Source: Dryas octopetala
Taxonomy: Eukaryota; Streptophyta; Magnoliopsida; Rosales; Rosaceae
Reading direction: 5' to 3'
Length of the DNA stretch: 64,000 nucleotides
NCBI GenBank assembly: GCA_963921425.1
Contig: OY992836.1
Span: 10,943,304-11,007,303 of the forward strand
Positions 11,162-24,902 of this stretch are shown piece after piece. Each line of letters starts with the position of its first letter. Position 1 is the first letter of the stretch. The translations under genes and the position numbers were made by a program. The notes under the pieces are model-generated. The model was given only the letters and a program-made list of their open reading frames with translations. It was not told the DNA's origin and did no database searches.

Positions 11162-12797
11162 GTTTAATCTGTTTTTTGGGATAGGAGTGTTCCTCGATGT
11201 GCTCATTTTGATTCTAAGTGGCCAAAATTACATTTTTGTATAGGAAAAGGATGCTCTTTTTCTTTTTAATATGTCATTTGGCCAAATTTAGCTCATTTAT
11301 AAGATGAATTTGCTCTCATTTCCTTTTGTATGAAGATGGATATTGCTTCTTTTCTTTTTGAAGTATCATTTGGCCAATTGGGTTATATTGGAACTGCATA
11401 TTTATTTGCTATAATTCACTGTTTTTTAATTGTTTCTTCTCTTTTGCTACTTGAGAGTCGTAAGATCTGCAGATGTGTTTTTTAGAATCTGTGAAAGTTC
11501 TGGGGCCAAGACATTTCACTTTGTTTAGTAGTCTACTATAAATTAATGCAACATTTTTAAGTAGCAGTGTTTGATCATATATGAAGGGTTTCAAAATTGA
11601 ATCATTTGCACATGGTGAATTAAGAGTAATGAAGGATTTCAAGATTTTTCTTTCAATTTGGTTGGCTTCAGAGTAACTCTACATCTTCATTGAAGGAGCA
11701 AGATGTTATGTTAGTAAAAACAGCCCACAACATCCATGGCAGTAATAAATTACAAGGTCACATACACCTGAAAAACAACAGTTTTTTTTTTTTAATCTTT
11801 TATTTCCCACAACATCAGCAACAGCACGACAATACACCAAGATCAGCAAGTTCCAAATAATTAACTAAATTTGGTTTATGTATGGCTCAGACCAATCTTA
11901 TCTAATGTAACAGAACTGTAATCCTCCCTTTGCTATAAACAGAGAAGTCTCACACTTTTCGTATTGGGAATTCTTGTGTAACAAAGAATTCTCTTTTGCA
12001 TTTTCATTCAAGCTTTAGTCTCTTTTTGAGCTGGGTTGCATCCCTTCCTGGTCCTTTTTGTTTGTTCTTGTTGTCATCCTTCCTCTGTAAAGTCATGGCA
12101 AACACAAAACAACCCAATTAATTATGTACTCAATCAATTGTGTCCTAAGGAACATCTAAGCACAACAATGGGTATTGCATAAAAGTCTATTTTTTCTACT
12201 TTTGAAATCTGGGCAATAATGAATCAATCACTAAAATCTGGCTAATAGAAATAAAATAAATCAATAAACTTATTAATGTTGTAAAAGCTTGTTTCATAAC
12301 CATTAACATGAACAAAAAAAAAATCTCAAAGCTGAGTTCATATGAATCTAGCTAGGCAATTTCTTGGTTTCTTTTTTCCCTTTTTTGTGTTTACCTTTAA
12401 ATAACCAAATCATTGTTTAAGAAGCAATATGTAACTATGTTCAAAAACCCAGTTAGTAAAAAAAGAAGAAGTTGACAAAAAAGAAAAAGAAAACCAAACA
12501 CCCAACCTGAGAGAGAAAGCTTCGGCGTGGAGAAGGAAATGTCAGAGCCGGAGATGGGAAGCAGATCGAGGTTTCCAAAGAGCAAAACCAGTTTGGAGAA
12601 GGGCTTCGGCGTGGAGAAGGAAACGTCGGAGTCGGAGATATCACCAGAGAAGAAAAGGGAAGCAGATCGAGATCGCCAAAGAGGAACACCAGTCTGGAGA
12701 AAGGAAAGAAGCAGCGAGAGAACCAGATCGAGGTCGCCAAAGTGCCAAACAGCTGGGGTTTTTTTAATTATAATCAATTTTAAACCCAAATTTAGTA
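11162..12797 (-). other. Right internal region of the MULE, possibly a captured gene fragment on the - strand
   Basis: On the - strand an exon ends with codons for RKDDNKNKQKGPGRD and then TQLKKRLKLE plus stop (about 12089 down to 12012), right after the acceptor TTTACAG at 12090-12096. Further upstream on the - strand, 12780-12507 ends in a plausible donor (CTCAG/GTTGGG). That upstream block holds two imperfect copies of a roughly 95-bp unit with GCTTCGGCGTGGAGAAGGAA (12529 and 12605 on +). The parent gene is not recognised. It may be host DNA carried by the element, a second MULE gene, or chance. No strong coding frame spans the upstream block. Confidence 0.35.
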
Positions 12798-12881
12798 TAT
12801 TACAGGTGTCACATTTTTATTGGTTTGTGACACCAGGTCAGATTGTTGACCTGGCACCACAGTTACAGGCAAGTTCTTCTC
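12798..12881 (-). repeat. Right terminal inverted repeat of the MULE
   Basis: Exact reverse complement of 7581-7664 over 84 bp. Its outer end lies 112 bp from the WDR5A start codon, so any promoter or silencing signal in this TIR would act directly on WDR5A. Confidence 0.95.
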
Positions 12882-12966
12882 ATGAATGGATGTCACCCAC
12901 TTTAGCCAGTCGTAGCTACAGAGCGGGAAGCTCAGTCTCACTCTGTCTTCCTTCAAAAATCCCTAA

Positions 12967-15261
<2,295 letters not shown>

Positions 15262-18200
15262 TTCATTTCCCTTACTGTAAATGATTGTGACTGATTTGTT
15301 ATATACCAGAGTGCGTGTTGTTTGGGGTCCAGGCCATTGCTGCATGAGTCTTATCTTCTAACTTAAGTTACTAATTGTCTAATTGTATTTTAGAATATTG
15401 CTTCTTGAATATCAATTTAAACTCAGTCACCTAACTGTTATTTAAGCTATTTTGAACCCCTCTGTGTGTTTGTTAATGCGTTTGGGTGTGCACATGTGCA
15501 TGCAAGCGTGTATGTGGTGTTGTTTGGAGGACGAACATCTATGGAACTGAAAACTAACAGACCTGCAATCTGATCAGTGATGTTCTAAAACTGGATGTGG
15601 TTGGGTAGATTCACTAGGCAGGGACAAACTGCAAAGCAAACTATAAAAGCTAAAGCAATGTTGTTAACACATATCAATGGTGCAGGGTCCTTTTGTCGTC
15701 AGTTTTTGGCTCTGTGTATATCAAATTGATTCACTTGCTTGGTTTAGAAGTGAGAGGTCCAAGATGTGCAGTATCTGAAAAATGCTTTAAGTAATTTGGA
15801 CACAAGTCCTGAACCTTTGAAGTCATCAAGGCAGTTTAGATAGTACCACATGCTACTGATCAGTCATTAGAATTTTCTGTGGCCAAACCGCAAACCAACC
15901 CAAAAAGACTCCTAAAATTACAAAAAGAGTTGTTAATGAACAGGATTCTTAGAAAACTAAGAAGACATTGTTTTTTTGTTGGTCAAATCTTTGACTTCTT
16001 GCTTACTATTTTTTATTATTGGGCTCTTACACTATCATATGGGCATCTTTAAATGAGCAAGGCCTTATCGTTATACTTGGGCTGAACGAGCTTAGTGTTG
16101 GGCTTCCAAAGATGGTATCTTTCTTCTAACCAAGTCTTTGCAACTACATCATGGTGCAACAAAAGGAATTAAGTAAAAGTGCAGGATATAGTTGGGTTGA
16201 AGTAAATAGCAGCTTGTTCATTTAGTTGGTGATGCAACACATCCTTGTTCTCAAAGATTTTTATTTACAGTTGGAGATGTTGAACATAGAAACCAAAGAG
16301 GCAGGGTAGGGTTCATGCCCAAAGAATTGAAAAATATTGATGATGGATAAATTTTATGGACAGATCATTGGAAGTGGGACAGCATAAATCAATTGGGAAT
16401 GGAAGATATCTAGATATCCAGTGTAAATTGTTCATTTAGGTCTGTTTGGTATCCTTTTTGGATACTGTTTTTCGTTTTCATCTATAGTATTTATAGATGA
16501 AATATGGAAGAAAATTTTTTAAAACAGTTTTTGAATCGCGAATCAAACAGTTGATGATGCCCATATGAAATCAGGTTCTTAGCCTAAGGTATAGAATGCC
16601 GCATCTTATGAATACTGCTTCACTTGAAAATAGGTATACCTCCTTTTCCTTGGAAAAAATCAATGATCCAAAGGCTTGATATACCGAGTTAACAGAGATG
16701 GTTGGTTTTTCTTATAGACCAAAGAGATGATTGTTTTTTGATTGCCTAAGCTTGATATACTGATTAATATGGTTGATCATTTTAAATTTCGTTAGATTAT
16801 GCTATGTGAAACTATAAATTAGATTTCAAGAATCTAAATTTTTTTTAGTTTAAATAATAAATCTGAAACCTTTTTACACCATGCATTAATTGAAACCATC
16901 CTCAAAACATGTTTACAGATTATGAGTCTCCAAGTGGCTAAAGTACAGCTCATATGTAATCCAATGACAAAGCACTTGGGATATGATACACATACAATTG
17001 AAAAGCACTCTCTTATTACTTTCATTTGAATTCAATGGATTCCACTGGCCCTGTTTCTAGAAGCTGCAGCCTCCAGATATACATGGCACACTGATTAATG
17101 TTCTGCACATGCTTAGTGCATTTGGGTGATTTTATACATGAATTAGGATGGTTCATAAATGCATGGATTTGGTTTGTGCTTGTGTGCTTGATTTTATTGA
17201 TTATTCTGTCATTCTATTTTATTGATTGGTTGATGGCAAACAAAGATCCTTAGATTCGTTTCTTGGTTCTCAAAACTGATGCCATAACATTGTCAACTAT
17301 ACAATGTTCTGATTAAATGACAGTGAATACACTAGTCAAAGATAATATATATTAGATAAGAGATTGTATTCTTAAAACTTACTTTGGTATGCAGTTATCA
17401 AACACATTTTACATAAATAGGACGGTAAATTCTTTCACATGACAGATGTGGTATGATTGAGTTAAACATGTGGGTGAATTACATTGGATTATATGAAACA
17501 CATGAATTGTTTACTCTAATATCATGTTGAAGCTTAAATGTTCAACTCAAAACCAATTGATAAGAATGAGAGATTAATAACTATAAATTTTATATGTGAG
17601 ATTCTATTCTTAACAAAGTGACAGGATGGCCTATGAGCTTTGAATACAGAAATGTAATGTTTTATGCTAAGTCCCAGTTGAAATTGCAAACTATGGGTTG
17701 TTTGAGTTACAAATCAGAAAACTTTACTTTAGTATGTAATTTTCAAACATGTTTTATACAGTAAATGTATACGATATCACGCTCATAATAACTGGTTAGG
17801 TAATTAGTATATTGAATAGTTGGGTATAAGAAGTATATTGTATACACTGTTGTGTGCAAGTGTCTTTTTAATACGACCGACCTCGGACTCCCTTTCTTAG
17901 AAAGTACATTAACATAGAATAGAAGGGCAATGAAATCTTAACATAGGACATGACTTGTCTCGTGATCTTGTAGGTGTGGAATGGTGGATACCCATACATA
18001 CCCAAGTAGTAAGTAGTAACCCAACAAAATAGCAGCATACCACAAAATTGGGGGAGTGGTGGGCCCAGACACCTAATGAGAACACATTAGTCATCACCAG
18101 AAATGTATTAAGAGTGCTTAATTAGCTAGTAATTGGTGAGGCAGGCACCCAAAGAAGACAAATTAGTACTTGCTTCGATGTGCTGCATTTCTTTATTAGA

Positions 18201-18930
18201 TTTGCCAGGTTGGTCTTGAAATTCTTCAACGTGAGCATAAAAACAAAAACTAATGGACTGACTGACTTGGTCTGGAGCATAGCAACCTAGCTTGCAGTGC
18301 TCTGCCCCATTCGTGGGGATTAAAGCCATCAACAACCTTGTAATTTAGATTAAATCAAAAGATACGGATCTCAACAAATCAATCCTAAAGATTATTATAA
18401 TTTTTTGTTTTGTTTTTGAGATGAATTATGTTTGTAATTTCCATGACGTGATCAGTGGAAAAGAGAACCTTATATTAATTTTGGCATCAGCTGAATAAAC
18501 AAAGTTTTGATATTTCCAGCACATGTTAAAATTGAGCATTATCAAATTATATGATTGTGATTAAATTTTAACAACAATTAGCTTGATTTATGTAGCATCA
18601 AAGGACCACCTGCTCTGTGCTCGATCTCATCATTCGTTTGTTTTACTCTTCTGCTGGTTGATAGCGATGACTGTAGACCTTTTTTTGTCGTTATTATGAG
18701 TTTGGTTTGACCGTCAAGATGATAAGCATTGGATGGCAGCAAATTAAAAATGAGTCCACAGATCGTGGATATGATCATTTGATTAGTTAATGGCCATTAA
18801 TTAATATACATGATAAATAGCATGCACATATATAACTTACTGTTAATTATAACCATGTTATATTGATAGACTGTGAATTTGATATACATCTAATTAATGA
18901 GAGAAACTCCCATTTCAGGAAGAAAATTGT
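15262..18930. other. Intergenic, no gene seen
   Basis: WDR5A 3' UTR at the start, then about 3.5 kb without a supportable gene. At about 17395 and 17735 a block with ACTTTGGTATGCAGTT and ACTTTAGTATGTAATT is repeated. At 16441-16552 CTGTTTGG and CAAACAG face each other, a possible very small MITE. A block at about 18130-18340 is related to 28735-28785 (see findings). Confidence 0.5.
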
Positions 18931-19467
18931 TAGGGCCGGGAAAAGTCTGGCAAACCCAATCCGACCGAAAACAAACCAAAAAAATCAAGGTGGCGGAACA
19001 TCGAACCAACGGGCGGCGGTTCTCTACCGAAACGACCCTTTTCGGTTGCAGTTTGGAAATCCCAAATTGTTGGAAAACCGATCTGACAAACCTACTTCTT
19101 CCCGTGTGCCTGCCCGCGTCTTAGTATCTCACTGTCGGCCGCCAAGCTCAACAACACCCAACTCCAAGCATGCAACGTCGCCGGTTTTGTTTTGCCTACT
19201 CCAAACTGCCCAGCTGCAAGGTCATCGGTGTTGCAAGCGAGGGAGCCGAAGAAGCAAAGTTTGCACTTGGCAATGTTGCCGAAAAAGAAGAGAGAGGAAA
19301 GAGAAGGTGACCGATCACCACCAAGAAGCCGACCGACCACCACCGATACTGAAGTCGTCAGTAACCAAACTTGTCGGTGGCGGTTGCGAGTCACCACCGA
19401 TGTCGGTACGGTAATCGGTTGAGCTATATCGGTTCGATTACCAAACCGATTCCACCCTAGAAATTGT
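18923..19467. mobile_element. Non-autonomous hAT-like element
   Basis: Element 18931-19459 starts TAGGGCCGGG and ends CCACCCTA, the TAGGG/CCCTA type of hAT end. The flanking 8-mers AAAATTGT (18923-18930) and GAAATTGT (19460-19467) differ at one base, which fits an 8-bp hAT target duplication that has aged. The interior is GC-rich, repeats CCGACC/GGTCGG motifs and holds no transposase, although chance frames are open. Confidence 0.7.
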
Positions 19468-20565
19468 GAAGTTAGAGACTCTTAGAATGACAAAAACACA
19501 AACTAGTTTTAAAGTTTGGTAATATAAACTATCTAATAAGAAAAGGGTTTAGGGTTAAGGTCCTATATATAGAATATATATTTTTTTATTATCATTAGCT
19601 TGATGACATCAAACATTGAGGGGAAAAAACTGTCTAATTTTCACCATATTATTGACTAATAGGCTAGAATTGTGATTTGCTATGCTCGTAATATTATTAG
19701 CCAATTATTGTGCCTCCAAAAGTTGAAATCTTTTAGATAATGAAGTTAATAAAAGGCATGAAAATAAAATTCCAATACTCAAGTAAAATGATAGTTTACT
19801 GTTTATGCATAGAAAATAAATATTTTTCTTCACGGGTTGCTCATCTTTTTGCTATTTTCTTGGAGTTGATGATTAGAGCTAAGCCAATTTTAAACTTGTA
19901 GTGCACTTTGAAGGTTATTCAAACCAAGACAAAAATAAACAATATATAATAATAATAGCATGCATGTATAAGGCAGCTGTAAACCGAAAAGTGAAAGCTA
20001 GGCAGCTGTAAACCAAGCATATAGTCATTACAAGACTGAAATGATCGATGACGACCGACACTGATGATGCATAATACATTAAATTTGCTTCTCAATGAAG
20101 GCCGTAGCAAAGAAAAATTATTAGTTCTTGAAAAGTAGTACCGTTGATAACAGCTAGCAGAAGGGGCCGGGAATGACATTTGCGCTCTGCATTTTCTTGC
20201 ATTCTTCTTCAGTAGTTGAATTCTGAGGCTACCGATGAGAGCTCATTGGTCCAAATTCAACCCAAAATAAGCTCCAACCACTATACACCTTTTTAATTAT
20301 TGCATCAGAAGAATATAGCTAGCTAGCTAGGTATTGTTGCAATAATTATTTTATGAACCTTGTTATATGTGACCTCTTTATCTTTCTCATAACATATATG
20401 TCGGATCCACTATTACGTGGTGAGATCTACATGCATGTTATGAGTGATCGGTCATGACAAGGAGTTCATACAAACACTCCGGCCTCTATATTTTAGATTT
20501 TGTAGATTGGTGTGAACTTGTTCCAAGGGTGCCAGATCACGGAGGAATTGACATATTTTGATGAA
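19468..20565. other. Intergenic, no gene seen
   Basis: AT-rich DNA. Contains a small GCTAGCTAGCTAG run near 20318. Nothing else supportable. Confidence 0.5.
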
Positions 20566-20569
20566 GAAT

Positions 20570-20722
20570 AATGCTATTAGGACCATTTCAACTGATTATA
20601 TTGTGTATCATCTTTCTAATAAAGATGTAACTTACCAATGTGAGGTACACACAAGTAAGTCTCACTTCTATTAAAAAGATAGTAAACAAGGTGATACAAT
20701 TAAGATGGTCTAAATAGTTTTA
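20570..20722. mobile_element. Small MITE (about 150 bp) with imperfect inverted arms
   Basis: The left arm (TATTAGGACCATTTCAACTG) pairs with the right arm (GATACAATTAAGATGGTCTA) over about 55 bp with mismatches. The centre holds AAGTAAGTCTCAC, also found in the element at about 54025-54165, and the arm layout resembles 31862-31994, so the three look like one family. Confidence 0.6.
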
Positions 20723-22669
20723 TTCTTTGATGAAAGAAGGTTTGAATACTTTCATGACGAGCTACATATAAAGTTAATTTTAGTTTGATTTGATTAGAAT
20801 GGAAGCTTTTTGCATAACTTGGTGCAACCTCCTTGATACAGTCTTTTGTAAACATACGATATGTTTAAAAGCATGCAAAAGAGAAAAGAAAAGAACTTGT
20901 CAAGCATTACTTCTCTTTCTGAACTTCTATCTCCGTCCAATTAGGAAGTTTTGCTTTTACAAACTTATAATCAATACAACAAGAATGCTCATCTTGCAAG
21001 GCACTGACTATACAGACTGAATCATGTAGTACTTGATTACTATTGCGCTACTCAAGCTTGGCTTACAATAAGGAAACTGAAGTGAATATATTAGAGTTAT
21101 AAGCAAACAATGAAAAAAAGGAAAATATATAAATGCATGTTGTGGGATTCATGACTCATGATGACCTTAAATGAATTTACTATTTGATATACATTGTTGA
21201 CTTATTTTCTGACAGTTTAAGTATTCATATCTTAGTGATTGTTAATTAACATGAAATGGTTGTAGAGATTGAAGCTTGAATCTGTTATGAGAGTTTGAAC
21301 AAATCTAAGTGAAGGATGATAAATTAGGAGATGGGTTATAACAATGTGTAAGAATTATGCAGAATGTATCTGAATTGGGATTTGTATTGGTTAGAATTAC
21401 ATGCAGATATTTCTGGATAGAAAAAACAAAAAAGAGATAGAGAAAAATGTTATTCTTCCAAGAATGGAAGCCTTATGAAATCAATCAATACAATGATTGC
21501 CCTTTTATACTAAAAGAGTCAAGTTATCTCTTAACAGAGAATACAGCATCTTCATTATCTGCATAACTACTTCAGCCAACTACTCTTAACAAGTAATTAC
21601 TGACTCACAGACATAAAGTAATTCTATGCTGACTTGTCCTCTGACATGGCATCTGCTGCCTGCGCGCTGGCCATCTGACTTGGCAATTGACTTTATAAGT
21701 GACATATATAGTTCCACATGGACCACATCAACTTGAACAAAAAACAAAGGCTTAAGCTTGATGATCGAGTCTTGGCCCTTGGGTCTAATTCATGTATATC
21801 TATCACCTTTCAGGCTTTCATGAGGACTTGGCTCAATTGTCTGTCATCTTCCAAACTTTACATCACTGCCTGCCCCAGTTATAAACTTATAACCTTTTGG
21901 CAATTTAATTTATTTTGGTCAGAGCCTTTTGGCAATTTGTTTTTTCTTTTCTTTTTGTTTTAACAATCACATTTCTTCCCCTCATTAATTGAGAGGTCAA
22001 AGAAAAAAAAAAAAAAACACTTTCTTCGTATTAACCTTTGATTTCTTTCACCACACTGCATGTCCTGATCATTGAAAAATAATTAATCAGCTCTTCTATC
22101 AATTCTCAAAATTTGTATAATAATTTTGGTTGGTGAGGAAATTCTCATATCTAGACACTTTTTTTGTTTTTTGTGTTACTAGACGGCAAATGCCAAAACA
22201 AAAGAAACAGACAGCAACCCAACAGCCTGGGGTCTACAAACCCCAATCAAATAAATTCTTTAACAAAAATTGCCAGAATTCATTTAAAAAAATAGAAATT
22301 AACAAGTAAACAAAAACAAGAACAAGATAAGATATGGATGCATCAGCATGAATGAATTAATTAATTATCTCCATTTTTCTTGGTCAGGAATTCATTTCAT
22401 GAAAAATGGATGGGCCTAGTAAGTGAATAATAGTAATAATTGATTGAAGAATAAATATAAAATATTTTTAGGCATCTGGTTGGCAGTATCGTTACGAAAT
22501 ACAATATAACCTTTGTTTTTTATGCTTTCCTGTAGATCCAGTATCTCTTCCCAGAACAAGTTGCCAATTATTTTATATGCCCATGATTTCACCTCACGTC
22601 AACCCCCTTCATTTCAATAATGAATGAGTGAATGAGTGAGACACTAACACCAAAAATTTCGAAATTTCA
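20723..22669. other. Intergenic, upstream of the first bHLH gene
   Basis: No gene seen. There are chance reading frames at 20790-21020 and 21718-21963 without start context, homology or splice support. T- and A-runs occur at about 21940-22020. Confidence 0.5.
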
Positions 22670-22716
22670 CACGTGATGGTAAAGGATCGAATGGATGGAC
22701 AAGTACTAGTATAAAA
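22670..22716 (+). promoter_or_regulatory. G-box and TATA box of the first bHLH gene
   Basis: CACGTG at 22670-22675 within TTCACACGTG, and TATAAAA at 22710-22716 followed by CTGCAG. The second bHLH gene has the same TTCACACGTG and a TATAAAAC-ACTGCA pair upstream. A G-box is the expected binding site for bHLH proteins of this class, so autoregulation or cross-regulation is possible (inference). Confidence 0.6.
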
Positions 22717-22795
22717 CTGCAGGTGGAGAAGTGCGTTCTTGGCCAGTTGGAAAAAGAGATTAAGCTCTAATTGTGCAATTGAAGGAAAGAGAAGG

Positions 22796-23061
22796 GTAAG
22801 CTTCCATTCCTCACTTTTCATGGTTGGGCCATAGCAACTCCATGGTCCAGAAAATGCATGAAATTAAAGCAGTCTTTAAGGCCCTTACTGCCTTTGAACT
22901 GTAACTAGTTAATTTTCAATGTTCTTTTTCGGTGTTGAAATCTGGTTTTGTTTTACCAATTTGGTTTTCTTCATAAGGGTCTTGTTTGACACTGGTATCT
23001 GACAGTGATTCACTTTCTTTCCAGGATCATTTTCTCCATACCTTGATTCTTGACTAAACAG
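22796..23061 (+). other. Likely 5' UTR intron of the first bHLH gene
   Basis: Donor GAAGG/GTAAGC at 22796 and acceptor CTAAACAG ending at 23061, 21 bp before the ATG. The paralogue has a 5' leader intron in the same place relative to its start codon. Confidence 0.55.
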
Positions 23062-23082
23062 AGGAGCTGATCAGACACATTA

Positions 23083-24902
23083 ATGGACATATCATCAGAC
23101 AAATGGTTTTCTGAATTGGTAATGCTCTGAGAATATGGTGTGATACGGATAAACTTTTTTTTCTATATATCTGACATGTTATATTATCAAACTGTGAATC
23201 TGAAATATATATTTAGACAAATTTGCATACTAGTTATCCAGATTGACCAGACTGTCTGGCAAGATAAAATTTCCTATGTGTATGATATAGCAAGCAAATT
23301 GTACATTTTGTTATCTTTAATTTCTTTATTATCTCTCCATGTGTGCGCAATTTCTAAAATTTTTGCCTTTTGTGTTACAAATTGCAGGGAATGGATGATT
23401 ACAACTTCATTCCTCAATGCCACTTGACCACTATAGATGAAGGGTTCCCAGCACATGACATTGCCACTGTCCTCGGGGAGAAATTCCAACAATCTTTCTC
23501 CTCTGAGAGTTACTCCTCTTACCCTTCTTTGACTGCCCAAAACACCACCACCACATTAAGTGGTGGTTCATCCATTGAGACTTCTCAGACCAGCTTTGAG
23601 AGGCCAACCAAACTGCTCAAGACTAATAGCTGGAACTCTGCCATAACAGAACATGTTTCACCGAAACTTTCTTCTTCTTCCTCCCACATTCTTTCTTTCG
23701 AGAACATGAATTCATCATCACTCTCCAAGAAGTTCTCTAATAACTTTGATCCTACCTTGAAGCCAAAGGATGAGGCACCATCCCAAATAAATATGCAGTT
23801 TTCACCTTTAATTTCCAAGTGTTCCGTGGAGAACCAAGACTATGAAATAAAATCCTGCAGCCAGCAGGGGACTAAGAGGTCTTACTCAATAACTAGAACA
23901 CCTTCACATGCTCAAGACCACATAATGGCTGAGCGAAAGCGGAGAGAAAAGCTCAGCCAGCGGTTCATAGCTCTTTCCGCCATTATTCCCGGCCTAAAGA
24001 AGGTACTAAATTTTTCTTTATCAAGTTAATCAAACCCCAATTCGATCATTCCCTAGCTATTTTATAATGGTATATGATTGAACTCGAGATCTTCTGCTCT
24101 GATATCATAATATAATGTTCGTTTTAAGCCCTTGATGTGGGAGAACAATTGTTTTGTATTCTAACGATGATCATACAATGGGGGTACAAGTTAACAATGG
24201 AATGCTTGAATTTGTTGGGTATAGATGGACAAAGCTTCAGTTCTTGGGGATTCTATAAAGTATGTAAAACAACTTCAAGAACGGGTGAAGCTGCTGGAGG
24301 AACAAACCCAGAAGAGAACTGTGGAATCCGTGGTATTCGTGAAGAAGTCTCAGCTCTCTGCTGATGATGACACCTCTTCATGCGATGAAAACTTCGATGA
24401 TGAAGCACTACTCCCCGAAATTGAAGCGAGAGTTTCAGAGAAGGATGTATTGGTTCGAATCCACTGTGAGAGAAAAAAAGGATTTGTGGTGAAGATACTA
24501 AGCGAAATAGAAAAGCTTCAACTGTCTGTGGTTAATAGCAGTGTCTTGCCATTTGGAAACTCCACTCTAGATATAACCATTATTGCACAGGTACATATAA
24601 CTTCTGTCTTCATATATTATACTTGCCTAGAAACAAAAAGTTTCTCTAGAAATAACACTGCTATTCTGATAATATTGTTCCCAACTTAATTACTTTGGTA
24701 TGTTCAGCATGAGATTTTATATGAAAAGACCTTGGTGTAACTTGGAGAGATATACCTAATATACCAATTATTGTTGATTGTATTTGATCCACGCAATTCC
24801 TAACAGATATCCGCCTTTTTCTTGTAGATGGATAATGAATTCAATATGTCAGTGAAGGATCTAGCGAAAAGCTTGCGAGTGGCTCTGTTGAAGTTCATGT
24901 GA
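23083..24902 (+). CDS. bHLH transcription factor, subgroup IVa (bHLH18/19/20/25, NAI1-like), copy 1
   Basis: Nuclear DNA-binding regulator. Exons 23083-23118, 23388-24002, 24225-24590 and 24828-24902 join in phase to 363 aa. The tiny first exon (MDISSDKWFSEL) was chosen because its start and splice phase match those of the paralogue at 43129. A Ser-rich N-terminal part contains QSFSSESYSSYPS. The bHLH domain (about residues 186-240) has HAQDHIMAERKRREKLSQRF with the His-Glu-Arg set that reads G-boxes, then MDKASVLGDSIKYVKQLQER. After a linker comes an ACT-like domain (about 280-345) with VRIHCERKKGF and LPFGNSTLDITIIAQ. Known members in Arabidopsis act in jasmonate, iron or ER-body responses, and in other plants in terpenoid pathways; which applies here cannot be told. 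Confidence 0.92.

Larger units (their letters stand above)
7572..12890. mobile_element. Complete Mutator-like element (MULE) with 84-bp identical TIRs, with its flanking 9-bp target duplication
   Basis: The element runs 7581-12881 (5301 bp). The left end 7581-7664 and the right end 12798-12881 are exact reverse complements over 84 bp, starting GAGAAGAACTTGCCTG. It is flanked by a perfect 9-bp duplication ATGAATGGA (7572-7580 and 12882-12890), the size typical of Mutator. Inside each TIR is a small palindrome, CCAGGTCA-6-TGACCTGG (7608-7629), a possible transposase site. It carries one intact four-exon transposase gene on the + strand (8360-11161) and, nearer the right end, a region that reads as spliced on the - strand. 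Identical ends, a perfect duplication and an open transposase gene all point to a young, possibly autonomous copy. Confidence 0.95.

Noticed and set aside
12016-12100. Possible mudrB-like second gene of the MULE
   Set aside because: The visible coding end is too short and shows no mudrB resemblance I can recognise.
12397-12789. 130-codon frame on the - strand in the MULE
   Set aside because: Hydrophobic and repetitive, crosses a likely intron start and shows no domain; the region is reported only as a possible captured fragment.
18863-19422. Three overlapping frames of 75-183 codons
   Set aside because: They lie inside the GC-rich interior of a hAT-like element, differ by frame and show no known domain.
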